Of a stretch of DNA of 64,000 nucleotides, positions 23,402 to 32,083 are shown piece after piece. The notes below the pieces were generated by a model. The model was not told the DNA's origin and ran no database searches. It was given only the letters and a program-made list of their open reading frames with translations. Location of the stretch: positions 20,790 through 84,789 of the forward strand of contig JAZRWY010000068.1 in assembly GCA_045599945.1 (NCBI GenBank). Reading direction: 5' to 3'. The DNA comes from UMGS973 sp045599945. GTDB taxonomy: Bacteria > Bacillota > Clostridia > Peptostreptococcales > Anaerovoracaceae. The translations under genes and the position numbers were made by a program. Position 1 is the stretch's first letter, and every line of letters starts with the position of its first letter.

Positions 23402-25114
23402 ATGAAAAAAGCATCGTTAGCATCAAAAAAATTCAATTCTCTTTTATTTGCAGCAACACTGACAATGATAGTTACATATCTCATGCTATTATCCGACACA
23501 GTCATAGTAGGGAATGTTGTTGGAGAAAACGGTATCGCTGCAATTAATATAGTCATGCCGATCTATTCGGGTGCAAATTTCGTAGCAGGCCTTATTGGAA
23601 TGGGTACTGCTTATTTATATTGCCGTTCCATCGGAGAGTTCCGCAATGAAAGGGCCGCCTGCCTTTTCAGCCAGGGCGTAATTCTGGCAGCAGCTTCAGG
23701 TGTGATCATGTTCATCATGATGACTGCATTTCAGGATGCCTATCTCGATTACATGAATGTATCAGAGCAGATACGTACAGAAGCAGAAGCCTACTGGCAG
23801 TATGAGAAATTTGTTGTTCTTCTGATTCCGATCAATTATCTGATGATTGAAATGGTGTATTGTGACGGAGATACATTTATCAATGTCATGAGCAACCTGT
23901 TCATGGTTGCGGGAAACATCATACTGTCCATCTTCCTGTGCCTGAAGCTGGGAACAATGGGGGCCAGCCTTGGTACTGCCATTGGAATTACCCTTGCAAC
24001 GCTGGTACTCTGCCTTCACTTTTTCAGAAAATCCAATACGCTTCGTTTCAGAGCATATATATCTTTAAGAGACACGATGGAAATGAACAGACTGGCCATT
24101 ACAGATGCAGTGACCTATGTGTGCTGGAGCGTTCTTGGCATCATACTGAATAAACTTGTAATCACCCAGTTTGGTGAATCATATCTGGTTGTCCTTACGG
24201 TTGTAATGGGCGTATATGAGTTTTCTCTGATATTCGATGGAATTGGTGAAGCGCTTTCTCCGCTTGGAGAGGTATATCTTGGAGAGAAGAATTATGACAG
24301 TGAAAGGAACATACTGAAGTATTCTCTGAAGATCTGTATCATGGAGGGCATTGCCATCATGACAATTCTGTTCATGGCTGCCCCGGTGGTGCCGGGAATC
24401 TTTGACATTACAAGCCCGGAAATGCTGCCGGAATGTGTAACTGCTGTGCGGATTGTGGCGATTATGATGCCGTTTTCTGCGGTAGCCTACCTGATGACCT
24501 CTCAATTCCTTCTGGTAAGGAAGATTGCCCTGGCATCATGTTTTGCTGTATTCCAGTCTTTTACTCTTGATGCTGTTTTATGCATCCTGTTTTCAAAGAT
24601 GGCAGGAATCAAGGGGCTATGGATTGGAATCATGGCATCGCCGCTGCTTTCAATTCTGCTGTTTTCGGGGTATATTCTATGGCGTTACGGAAAGGAAAAA
24701 TTCCCGTGGATGCTTGATGAGAGTGAGTTTCCGATGTTTAGCAGGTCCTTCTCCATGACAGAAGAAGAAGTGATGGCCATGAGAACGGAGGCAGAGCGTT
24801 TCCTAAGAAATGAAAATGTTGAAGAAAGAACCATAAAGCGAGTAATGCTTCTCATCGAAGAGTGCGGCATTGCCTGCATGGAACAAAATGAAGGGAAAGA
24901 CATAGCCGCAGAATATACGGTGATGGTAAAAAAAGATCAGATCATACTCATTCTGCGAGATGATGGGAAACTGTTTGATCTGACGGAGACGGATGTTGAC
25001 ATAAGGAGTCTTGGCGCATATGTGCTTTCAAGCCTTATGAATCAATATGATGACGATCGACAGTACCTGACCACAATTAATTTTAACAGAAGCATTCTGC
25101 AGGTGGAAAGGTAA
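23402..25114 (+). CDS. MATE-type exporter fused to a GHKL/anti-sigma-like ATP-binding domain
   Basis: Residues about 1-440 form a 12-segment MATE-family membrane transporter (two repeated halves, with MLLSDTVIVGNVVGENGIAA near the start). Residues about 455-570 resemble an RsbW/SpoIIAB-type HATPase domain: a helix with MLLIEECGIACMEQN at the N-box position, RDDGKLFD at the G1 position and LGAYVLSSLMNQY at the G2 position. The usual N-box asparagine is not obvious, so ATP binding is uncertain. The start is ATG 23402 with GGAG upstream. The NRPS gene begins five bases after the stop, so export of its product is the likely role. Fusion of these two domains is unusual. Confidence 0.8.
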   Translation: MKKASLASKKFNSLLFAATLTMIVTYLMLLSDTVIVGNVVGENGIAAINIVMPIYSGANFVAGLIGMGTAYLYCRSIGEFRNERAACLFSQGVILAAASGVIMFIMMTAFQDAYLDYMNVSEQIRTEAEAYWQYEKFVVLLIPINYLMIEMVYCDGDTFINVMSNLFMVAGNIILSIFLCLKLGTMGASLGTAIGITLATLVLCLHFFRKSNTLRFRAYISLRDTMEMNRLAITDAVTYVCWSVLGIILNKLVITQFGESYLVVLTVVMGVYEFSLIFDGIGEALSPLGEVYLGEKNYDSERNILKYSLKICIMEGIAIMTILFMAAPVVPGIFDITSPEMLPECVTAVRIVAIMMPFSAVAYLMTSQFLLVRKIALASCFAVFQSFTLDAVLCILFSKMAGIKGLWIGIMASPLLSILLFSGYILWRYGKEKFPWMLDESEFPMFSRSFSMTEEEVMAMRTEAERFLRNENVEERTIKRVMLLIEECGIACMEQNEGKDIAAEYTVMVKKDQIILILRDDGKLFDLTETDVDIRSLGAYVLSSLMNQYDDDRQYLTTINFNRSILQVER

Positions 25115-25119
25115 ATGCA

Positions 25120-28092
25120 ATGACGGGGAGATTGATTGAAGTGAAAAGACCAGAGTATTTTTATGAAATAAGGGAGCTGTTTAAAAGAATTCCGGAAAGG
25201 ACAGCCGTTACAGATGAACTGGGAAATGTTCTGTCCTATGGAGATCTGGATAATCTTTCAGCAAGGACATGTTCCTATCTGAAGGCTGCAGGAATTACAA
25301 AGGGTGATTTTGTAATGATCCATCTGAAAAGAAGCGCCATGATACCAGCAGCCATGATGGGTGCAATCAGAGCCGGAGCAGCCTTTACAGTGCTTGAAGA
25401 AGGTGAGCCGGAAGAACGAGTGAAATATATTTATGAAGACTGCGGATGCAGATTAAAGATAACAGAGGAGACATGGGCTGAGATTCTGAAAACAGAACCT
25501 GATGATGACTGGACAGATGCAGATGACCATGACATCCTGACTGCAGCATACACCTCCGGCACTACCGGGAGTCCCAAGGGCGTAGTCCTTGAGAGAGGCA
25601 TACTGGATCTGAATGCACTTAGTTCGGATGTTGTAGCAGAAACCGGAGCCTTCTGCAGAGGAGATGCAGTGGCAGTCAATTATCCGCTGAATTTCATAGT
25701 TTTTACCATATGTTTCGGATTCTTCTACATGGGTGGAACCTTACATATTCTTTCCTACCAGACAGCAAAGGATCCGAAGAGGTACATCCAGTATCTGAAT
25801 GAAAAAAGACCGCAGATTGCGTTTCTGATCCCTTCGCTCTACAAGATACTTGCGGATAAGCTTCCCGAATCGGTAAGAAGCGTTTTCCTTGGGGGAGAGC
25901 GTGCAGGAGATGTTCCCGAACAGGACGGAAGATATGTCGTTAACATATATTCGGCTACAGAGATCGGTTTTGTCTGTGCATACAGTGTTTCATATGGTGG
26001 AACGGAGGCTCTTTCTCTGAAAAAACTTCTGGGAAGGGACGGAATTTATCTCGCCGATGAAAACGGCAGGCCTGTTTCCGAAGGCGTGCAGGGAGAGATT
26101 TCTGTTAAAGTACCATATGCAAGAGGCTATATAGGTTTAGAGGACGAAACAGAAAAGCATTTCCGTGGTGGATATTTTCGGACAGGAGACATGGGAATTT
26201 CTGGCGAAAACGGAAGCATAATATGCTGCGGCAGAATGGATGCCATGATTAAAATAGGCGGAAAGAGAGTTGAGCCTGAAGAAGTCTCTGCCGCATTTCA
26301 GAAGGTGACAGGAATAGGAGCGGCCTGTGCAAAAGGCTTTACGAATGGAAAGAGAGATTATCTATGCTTGTTCTACCAGAACAAGGAACCTGTTCATGAA
26401 GAAAACGTTCTTGCGGAAATGGCAAAGATTCTGCCGGAATACATGCTGCCTTCATATTTCATATGCATGGAGAGCCTTCCGCGCGTAAGCAACGGAAAGA
26501 TTGACCATGCCAGCCTGCACTCTCCGGATATCCGCAGTGCCAGGGCGGTATACCTTCCGCCGTCAGGAGAAGTTGAAGAGAACCTGTGCCATGCGTTTTC
26601 AACAGTCTTTGAAATTGAAAGAATTGGAGTCCGGGAAGACTTTCTGTCTCTGGGCGGAGACTCCCTTTCAGCAGTAGAACTTTTGCTTGCTGCAGATCAG
26701 GAGTATCTGACGGTCTACGATCTTTATGAGGGAAACAGCATAAAAGAGCTTGCAGTGCTAATTGCACACAGAAAAGAAATGCCACAGACGAAATCCGTTT
26801 CTCTGGAGAACAGGACCCTTGCACTGACTGCGGCACAGGAATATTACCTGAAATGGCAGCTGAAGATGCCGGACTCCACAATATATAACCTGCCCGCAGT
26901 AATCAGGTTTAAAAAGCCTCAGTTTGAAGCTGCAGAACTTGCCAGAGCAGTTTCAGAAACCATTGCGGCACATCCGGCGCTGCTTACACAAATACTGTAT
27001 GAAAACGGGAGATATGTTCAGAGGATAGAGCCCTCATATATCTGTCATCCTGTTCCAGAGAAGATTACAGAGGAAGAACTGAAGGAGCAGATAAAAAGGT
27101 TTGTTAAGCCATTTGAAGTTATTGGAAATCCGCTCTACCGTGTGGAAGTATTTGAAACAGAGGAAGCGGCATATCTGTTTTTTGATGTCTCGCATACGGT
27201 ATTTGATGGAGAATCCTTTGAACTCCTGCTCGAAGAACTGCTGGATGATTATGATACGGATGCGAACAAAAGGACAGACCGGTATCTGGAATATATTGCA
27301 TCCTGCGAGGAGGCCGCAGACAATGACAAGTACCGCAGCAGCGTTCAGTATTTTGAAGGAAGATATCGTCCAAAGGAATGCAGCGTGTTTCCAGATAAAG
27401 ATTGGGATGGCGGAGCGAAAACAGCCGGCACTCTGGTGCTGCCGATGGAATACCTCATCGATGGGATAGAAAGTTTCAAGAAAAGAGAAAAAGTAACATC
27501 CAACAGCATATATGTCATGTCATCGCTATTTGCCATGGCAGCATATAACGGCTGCTCCAGAGTATATCTCTGCTGGTTATACAGCTGCAGAGCTGAGAAA
27601 AGATACATGAACAGCATAGGGCTGTTTAACCATGAACTGCCGGTGCAGCTGGAGCTTTCAATGGATATGTCTCTCTCACAGATGCTGCATTCGGTAAATG
27701 AACAGATCCGGGAGGATATCGCCAGAAGCGAATGCGACTGGGGATATATGGAACCGACAGAAAACATGTCCTTTGTCTACCAGAAAGACATATTCTCAAA
27801 TGCGGCATATAAGGCGGAAAACATAGATATTCTTGAACTTTCAGATGTGCAGAACACAGTGGACAACGATTTTACTGTCGAGGTTATTGACGATTCCGAT
27901 GGACTTGTGCTGTATATCTGTTATGATTCCAGTGAATATTCCGGAGAAAGTGTCCGGCGTTTTGCAGAAATCTATCTCGGTTTCTTAGAATACATTGTAA
28001 GCGTTGAGGACTGGGAGACAAAAACGGTGAAAGATGCTTTGGAAGAATTGAAAAAGCGCGAGATTTTGCTTGACTCTTATTGCCTGGCGTGA
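25120..28092 (+). CDS. Nonribosomal peptide synthetase, A-T-C architecture
   Basis: A 990-residue single-module synthetase. The adenylation domain (about 15-465) has A3 YTSGTTGSPKG (144-154), A5 NIYSATEIG, A7 YFRTGDMG, A8 GRMDAMIKIGGKRVEPEE and the A10 lysine in NGKID (Lys460). The thiolation site is LGGDSLS (Ser515). A condensation domain (about 565-980) carries SHTVFDG, an HHxxxDG variant that keeps the second, catalytic His (692). The usual A4 aspartate that anchors the substrate amino group seems replaced by Phe192, so the substrate may not be a standard alpha-amino acid. There is no thioesterase or reductase domain; the C-terminal C domain may release or transfer the product. Coupled to the exporter gene upstream. 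Confidence 0.9.
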   Translation: MTGRLIEVKRPEYFYEIRELFKRIPERTAVTDELGNVLSYGDLDNLSARTCSYLKAAGITKGDFVMIHLKRSAMIPAAMMGAIRAGAAFTVLEEGEPEERVKYIYEDCGCRLKITEETWAEILKTEPDDDWTDADDHDILTAAYTSGTTGSPKGVVLERGILDLNALSSDVVAETGAFCRGDAVAVNYPLNFIVFTICFGFFYMGGTLHILSYQTAKDPKRYIQYLNEKRPQIAFLIPSLYKILADKLPESVRSVFLGGERAGDVPEQDGRYVVNIYSATEIGFVCAYSVSYGGTEALSLKKLLGRDGIYLADENGRPVSEGVQGEISVKVPYARGYIGLEDETEKHFRGGYFRTGDMGISGENGSIICCGRMDAMIKIGGKRVEPEEVSAAFQKVTGIGAACAKGFTNGKRDYLCLFYQNKEPVHEENVLAEMAKILPEYMLPSYFICMESLPRVSNGKIDHASLHSPDIRSARAVYLPPSGEVEENLCHAFSTVFEIERIGVREDFLSLGGDSLSAVELLLAADQEYLTVYDLYEGNSIKELAVLIAHRKEMPQTKSVSLENRTLALTAAQEYYLKWQLKMPDSTIYNLPAVIRFKKPQFEAAELARAVSETIAAHPALLTQILYENGRYVQRIEPSYICHPVPEKITEEELKEQIKRFVKPFEVIGNPLYRVEVFETEEAAYLFFDVSHTVFDGESFELLLEELLDDYDTDANKRTDRYLEYIASCEEAADNDKYRSSVQYFEGRYRPKECSVFPDKDWDGGAKTAGTLVLPMEYLIDGIESFKKREKVTSNSIYVMSSLFAMAAYNGCSRVYLCWLYSCRAEKRYMNSIGLFNHELPVQLELSMDMSLSQMLHSVNEQIREDIARSECDWGYMEPTENMSFVYQKDIFSNAAYKAENIDILELSDVQNTVDNDFTVEVIDDSDGLVLYICYDSSEYSGESVRRFAEIYLGFLEYIVSVEDWETKTVKDALEELKKREILLDSYCLA

Positions 28093-28098
28093 TAGAAT
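28070..28098 (+). promoter_or_regulatory. rpsO promoter inside the NRPS 3' end
   Basis: TTGACT (28070-28075) and TAGAAT (28093-28098) with a 17-base spacer. The -35 and spacer lie in the last codons of the NRPS gene (stop 28090-28092), so the ribosomal gene keeps its own promoter right at the edge of the insertion. Confidence 0.8.
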
Positions 28099-28186
28099 AA
28101 ATCGTTATGAAAATTACCTGGGCTTGGTACCATGAAACTCCGACAGGTACTCAGCTCAAGGCGAATCAAGAAAAGGAGAAAAATCA
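28099..28186 (+). promoter_or_regulatory. rpsO leader
   Basis: An 88-base leader precedes rpsO and contains the complementary stretches TTGGTACC (near 28125) and AGGTACT (near 28145). Bacterial S15 often represses its own mRNA through leader structures; whether this one does cannot be told from the sequence alone. A GGAG ribosome-binding site lies before the ATG. Confidence 0.35.
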
Positions 28187-28453
28187 ATGCTTACAAAAGA
28201 AATGAAGAAACAGATCATGGAAGAATATGCGACTCACCCTGGTGACACAGGTTCCCCGGAAGTTCAGATTGCAGTTCTTACATACAGAATCAATGACCTT
28301 AATGAACATTTAAAGGTTCACAAGAAGGACCATCACTCAAGAAGAGGTCTTTTAAAGATGGTAGGTCAGAGAAGAAACCTTCTTGCTTACTTAAAGGAAA
28401 ACGATCTTGAAAGATATAGATCATTAATCGCAAGATTAGGATTAAGAAAGTAA
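28187..28453 (+). CDS. rpsO: 30S ribosomal protein S15
   Basis: An 88-residue primary 16S rRNA-binding protein, exactly the family length. It shows THPGDTGSPEVQIAVLT, HKKDHHSRRGLL and RYRSLIARLGLRK. Ribosome-binding site AAAAGGAG precedes the ATG. It has its own promoter and an intrinsic terminator before pnp. It is normally next to ribF; the NRPS block separates them here. Confidence 0.98.
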   Translation: MLTKEMKKQIMEEYATHPGDTGSPEVQIAVLTYRINDLNEHLKVHKKDHHSRRGLLKMVGQRRNLLAYLKENDLERYRSLIARLGLRK

Positions 28454-28469
28454 AGATATAGGTAATTCA

Positions 28470-28492
28470 GGCGGGGTTGTTTCCCCGCCTTT
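28470..28492 (+). terminator. Intrinsic terminator after rpsO
   Basis: Perfect stem GGCGGGG (28470-28476) / CCCCGCC (28483-28489) with a 6-base loop and a TTTG tail. Confidence 0.9.
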
Positions 28493-28562
28493 GTTATATC
28501 ATTTGTATTATTCAATTCCTGCCTTTGGTAGAGAGTCAATTAACAGGAGGTAGTTGTTAATT

Positions 28563-30692
28563 ATGGCAGAACAGTTATTAAGAAACGAAACTTACAGAAC
28601 ATTTAAGACAGCAGTAGGAGGAAGACTCCTGCAGATGGAAATCGGAAAGGTGTGTGAACTGGCTAACGGCCAGGTAATGGTCAAGTATGGCGATACAGTA
28701 GTCAATGTTACTGCATGTGCATCCAAGGAACCAAGACCGGACGCAGACTTTTTCCCGCTCAGCTGCGACTATGAAGAAAAAATGTATGCAGCAGGAAAGA
28801 TTCCAGGCGGATTCATCAAGAGAGAAGGCCGTCCAAGCGAAAGAGCAGTCTTAAACTCAAGACTGATGGACAGACCGTTAAGACCGTTATTCCCGAAGGG
28901 CTTCTTCAATGACGTGCAGGTTGTTGCAACCGTAATGTGTGTTGACCCTGACTGCTCACCGGAAATCGTAGCAATGATCGGTTCATCGGTAGCGCTTGCA
29001 ATTTCAGACATTCCTTGGGAAGGACCAACAGCATCCGTACTGATCGGCATGGTGGACGGACAGTTCATCGTCAACCCTACACTCAAGCAGAGAGAAGAGA
29101 GCACAATGCATCTTGTAGTTTCCGGAACAAAGGAAGCGATCATGATGGTAGAAGCCGGTGCAGATGAAATTCCGGAAGATGTTATGCTGGATGCCATCAT
29201 GTTTGCGCATGAGGAAATCAAGAAGATCATTGTATTCATCGATGAAATCATTGATGAAATCGGCAAGGAAAAGATGGCAGTGGAACTTTACCAGATTCCG
29301 GAAGACATCGATGCTGCAGTCAGAGAATATGCAGTAGAAAAAATGAGAACAGCAATCCAGACTTATGACAAGATGGAAAGACTGGAAAACATGGACGCTG
29401 TTGAAGTAGAAACAAAGGAATATTTTGCAGAAGTATACCCTGAAAACGAAAAGGATATTGCAAATGTTCTTTACAACATTACAAAGGAACAGGTTAGAAG
29501 CCTGATTCTGGATGATGGAATCAGACCGGACAACAGAAAACTTACGGAAATCAGACCAATCTGGTGTGAAACCGGCGTTCTTCCAAGAACACACGGTACC
29601 GGACTTTTCACAAGAGGTCAGACGCAGGTTCTTTCCGTTACTACGCTTGGTGCTGTTGGTGAAGCACAGACAATCGACGGCATCACAGAAGAAACCGGCA
29701 AGAGATACATGCATCACTACAACTTCCCGCCTTACTCAGTTGGTGAAGCTGGCAGAATGAAGAGCCCCGGCAGAAGAGAAATCGGACACGGCGCACTTGC
29801 AGAAAGAGCTCTGGTTCCGGTACTTCCTTCAGAAGAAGAATTCCCATATGCAATCAGAGTCGTATCTGAAGTTCTTTCATCCAACGGCTCAACATCCATG
29901 GGATCAACCTGCGGATCATGTCTTTCACTGATGGATGCAGGCGTTCCAATCAGGAAACCGGTTGCAGGTATCGCAATGGGACTGATTGAAAGAGTTGAAG
30001 AAGATGGAAGTTCAAAGATTGCCATTCTTTCAGATATCCAGGGCATGGAAGACTTCCTCGGCGACATGGACTTCAAGGTAGCCGGTACGGAAGATGGTAT
30101 TACAGCCATCCAGATGGATATCAAGGTTCATGGACTTTCCAAGGAGATCCTGCAGAAAGCACTGGCACAGGCAAAAGAAGGCAGAATGTTTATCATGGGC
30201 AAGATGCTGGATGTAATTCCTGCACCGAGAGCAGAGCTTTCACCATATGCTCCAAGAATCATCTCCATGCAGATTGATCCGGACAAGATCAGAACAGTCA
30301 TCGGACCTGGCGGAAAGACAATCAACAAGATCATATCTGAGACAGGCGTTAAGATTGATATCGATGATACAGGACTGATCTACATTGCAGCTCCGGACAT
30401 GGAAAGCGCACATAAGGGTCTTCAGGAAATCGAGCTCCTGATCAAGGAAGTTGAAGTCGGCGAAGTATATGAAGGCACAGTAACAAGAATCTTAAGCACT
30501 GCAAAGGGTTCCGTGGGAGCTTTCATTGAAATCCTTCCGGGCAAGGAAGGCCTTCTCCATATTTCCAAGATGGCCAAGGAAAGAGTGGAAAAGGTTGAAG
30601 ATGTTATGAATGTAGGCGATATAGTAAAGGTTAAGGTTTACGAAATCGACAATCAGGGCAGAATCAATCTTTCCAGAAAAGAGCTTCTTTAA
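28563..30692 (+). CDS. pnp: Polyribonucleotide nucleotidyltransferase (PNPase)
   Basis: 3'-to-5' phosphorolytic exoribonuclease of mRNA decay. The 709-residue protein has two RNase PH domains (first around GGRLLQMEIGKVCELANGQV, second around RPIWCETGVLPRTHGTGLFTRGQ), then KH (VIGPGGKTINKIISETGVKI) and S1 (GEVYEGTVTRI) domains at the C-terminus. The start is ATG 28563 behind AGGAGG; an in-frame TTG at 28554 is only three bases from that site. It follows rpsO as in most bacteria and ends at a GAAA-loop terminator. Confidence 0.97.
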   Translation: MAEQLLRNETYRTFKTAVGGRLLQMEIGKVCELANGQVMVKYGDTVVNVTACASKEPRPDADFFPLSCDYEEKMYAAGKIPGGFIKREGRPSERAVLNSRLMDRPLRPLFPKGFFNDVQVVATVMCVDPDCSPEIVAMIGSSVALAISDIPWEGPTASVLIGMVDGQFIVNPTLKQREESTMHLVVSGTKEAIMMVEAGADEIPEDVMLDAIMFAHEEIKKIIVFIDEIIDEIGKEKMAVELYQIPEDIDAAVREYAVEKMRTAIQTYDKMERLENMDAVEVETKEYFAEVYPENEKDIANVLYNITKEQVRSLILDDGIRPDNRKLTEIRPIWCETGVLPRTHGTGLFTRGQTQVLSVTTLGAVGEAQTIDGITEETGKRYMHHYNFPPYSVGEAGRMKSPGRREIGHGALAERALVPVLPSEEEFPYAIRVVSEVLSSNGSTSMGSTCGSCLSLMDAGVPIRKPVAGIAMGLIERVEEDGSSKIAILSDIQGMEDFLGDMDFKVAGTEDGITAIQMDIKVHGLSKEILQKALAQAKEGRMFIMGKMLDVIPAPRAELSPYAPRIISMQIDPDKIRTVIGPGGKTINKIISETGVKIDIDDTGLIYIAAPDMESAHKGLQEIELLIKEVEVGEVYEGTVTRILSTAKGSVGAFIEILPGKEGLLHISKMAKERVEKVEDVMNVGDIVKVKVYEIDNQGRINLSRKELL

Positions 30693-30708
30693 GAAAAGTA
30701 AATCACTT

Positions 30709-30734
30709 AACGGTGGGAAACCACCGTTTTGTTT
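30709..30734 (+). terminator. Intrinsic terminator after pnp
   Basis: Perfect 8-bp stem AACGGTGG (30709-30716) / CCACCGTT (30721-30728) closed by a GAAA tetraloop and followed by a T-rich tail. Confidence 0.9.
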
Positions 30735-30748
30735 TTTGTGAGGTAGCA

Positions 30749-31942
30749 ATGAAAGAAAAATTATGGACGAAGGATTTCATCATGGTGACATGTCTCATGT
30801 TCTTCACCTTCATATCCTTTTTCCTTATGATAACAGCAATCAATGAATACAGCATTACAGTCTATGGTGTGGGGCAGAAAAAGGCATGGCTGGCATCGAG
30901 CCTCTTTACTGCAGGCTGCCTTCTGGCAAGAGCCTTCATCGGCAAATATATGGAGGTATGGGGAAGAGCAAAGTGCCTCTACCTGTCATTGGTAATCTTT
31001 CTGGTAATCATGGCCTCCTATCTGTTTGACATAACATGGACGATTTTCCTCATCCTCAGAACCGTGCACGGACTTGCTTTTGGTGTCTGCTCCACCATAA
31101 CACCTGCCTTATCCATGGACATTATTCCAAAGAACAGAAGAGGCGAAGGTACGGCATATTTCACGCTTTCCAACACCTTTGCCACAGCCATAGGGCCGTT
31201 CATGGGAATATATATCACCCAGAACCAGGATCCGCAGATGATGTTCGTATGGTGTACCGGCTTTACCATCATTGCCTGCATTGTGGCGCTGATCTTAAAT
31301 GTTCCGCGCGGCAGCATCACAAAAGAGCAGCTCGAAGCGTCAAAGAAGCTTTCCCTTTCGAATCTCTTTGAAAAGAATGCTCTGCCGGCATCGGCTGTCG
31401 TGATGCTCATCGCCGTATGCTATGGTGCAATCACCACATATCTGAATACATATGCAGGTGAGCTGGGTCTTTCAGGAGCAGCAGGATATTTCTTCATTGT
31501 GTATGCTCTGTTTATCCTGCTTTCAAGACCGACAGCCGGAAAATACATGGACAGGAAGGGAGATAATTTCATCGCATATCCTGCAATGGCAATCTTTATT
31601 CTATGCCTTGTTCTCCTGGCATTTACTACGAGGCCATGGATGCTGCTTCTTTCGGCCGCCCTCATGGGTGTAGGCTATGGAAATGCAGTATCGACGACGC
31701 AGACCATTGCAGCCAAGGAATCCCCTGCCCACAGAGTGGGACTTGCAACATCAACCTACTTCTTTGGCGTAGATCTTGGAGCATTCACAGGACCTCTGAT
31801 TGTAGGAAACATGGTGGATTATCTTGGATTCCGAGGGATCTATCTACTGATGGCGGGAGTGATGGTGATTGCCATCCTTCTCTACCATATCCTGCATGGC
31901 CGAAAGCAGAAGAAAGGCAGCGCCTTCTTTGAGATCCTGTAA
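30749..31942 (+). CDS. Major facilitator superfamily transporter
   Basis: A 397-residue membrane protein with about twelve hydrophobic segments. The loop between segments 2 and 3 reads GKYMEVWGRAKCL, the MFS motif-A position, and a related GKYMDRKGDN follows at the start of the second half. GPFMGIYIT and GPLIVGNMVDYLG are in the typical places for drug/H+ antiporter-like members. The start is ATG 30749 with GAGG upstream; an earlier in-frame start lies inside the pnp terminator. No neighbouring gene points to a substrate. Confidence 0.85.
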   Translation: MKEKLWTKDFIMVTCLMFFTFISFFLMITAINEYSITVYGVGQKKAWLASSLFTAGCLLARAFIGKYMEVWGRAKCLYLSLVIFLVIMASYLFDITWTIFLILRTVHGLAFGVCSTITPALSMDIIPKNRRGEGTAYFTLSNTFATAIGPFMGIYITQNQDPQMMFVWCTGFTIIACIVALILNVPRGSITKEQLEASKKLSLSNLFEKNALPASAVVMLIAVCYGAITTYLNTYAGELGLSGAAGYFFIVYALFILLSRPTAGKYMDRKGDNFIAYPAMAIFILCLVLLAFTTRPWMLLLSAALMGVGYGNAVSTTQTIAAKESPAHRVGLATSTYFFGVDLGAFTGPLIVGNMVDYLGFRGIYLLMAGVMVIAILLYHILHGRKQKKGSAFFEIL

Positions 31943-32001
31943 ATTGTGTCACAATGGTATACAACTCTGATGCGATAATACAATATGAAAAAGTATTTGA
32001 C

Positions 32002-32031
32002 TTGAAGAACGCGCAGAATAGATGATATAAT
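32002..32031 (+). promoter_or_regulatory. Citrate synthase promoter
   Basis: TTGAAG (32002-32007) and perfect TATAAT (32026-32031) with an 18-base spacer, about 50 bases before the start codon. Confidence 0.65.
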
Positions 32032-32083
32032 AATATATAATATTTTTTGAAGAAAAGAAGTGTAAGGAAAGGAGGCTTTTCAG

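Noticed and set aside
29004..29717. A 237-codon minus-strand open frame
   Set aside because: Wholly antisense to pnp, cysteine- and phenylalanine-rich without any recognisable motif; a shadow of the sense gene.
31997..32031. TTGACT as the -35 of the citrate synthase promoter
   Set aside because: Its distance to TATAAT is 23 bases; the overlapping TTGAAG at 18 bases is a better fit.
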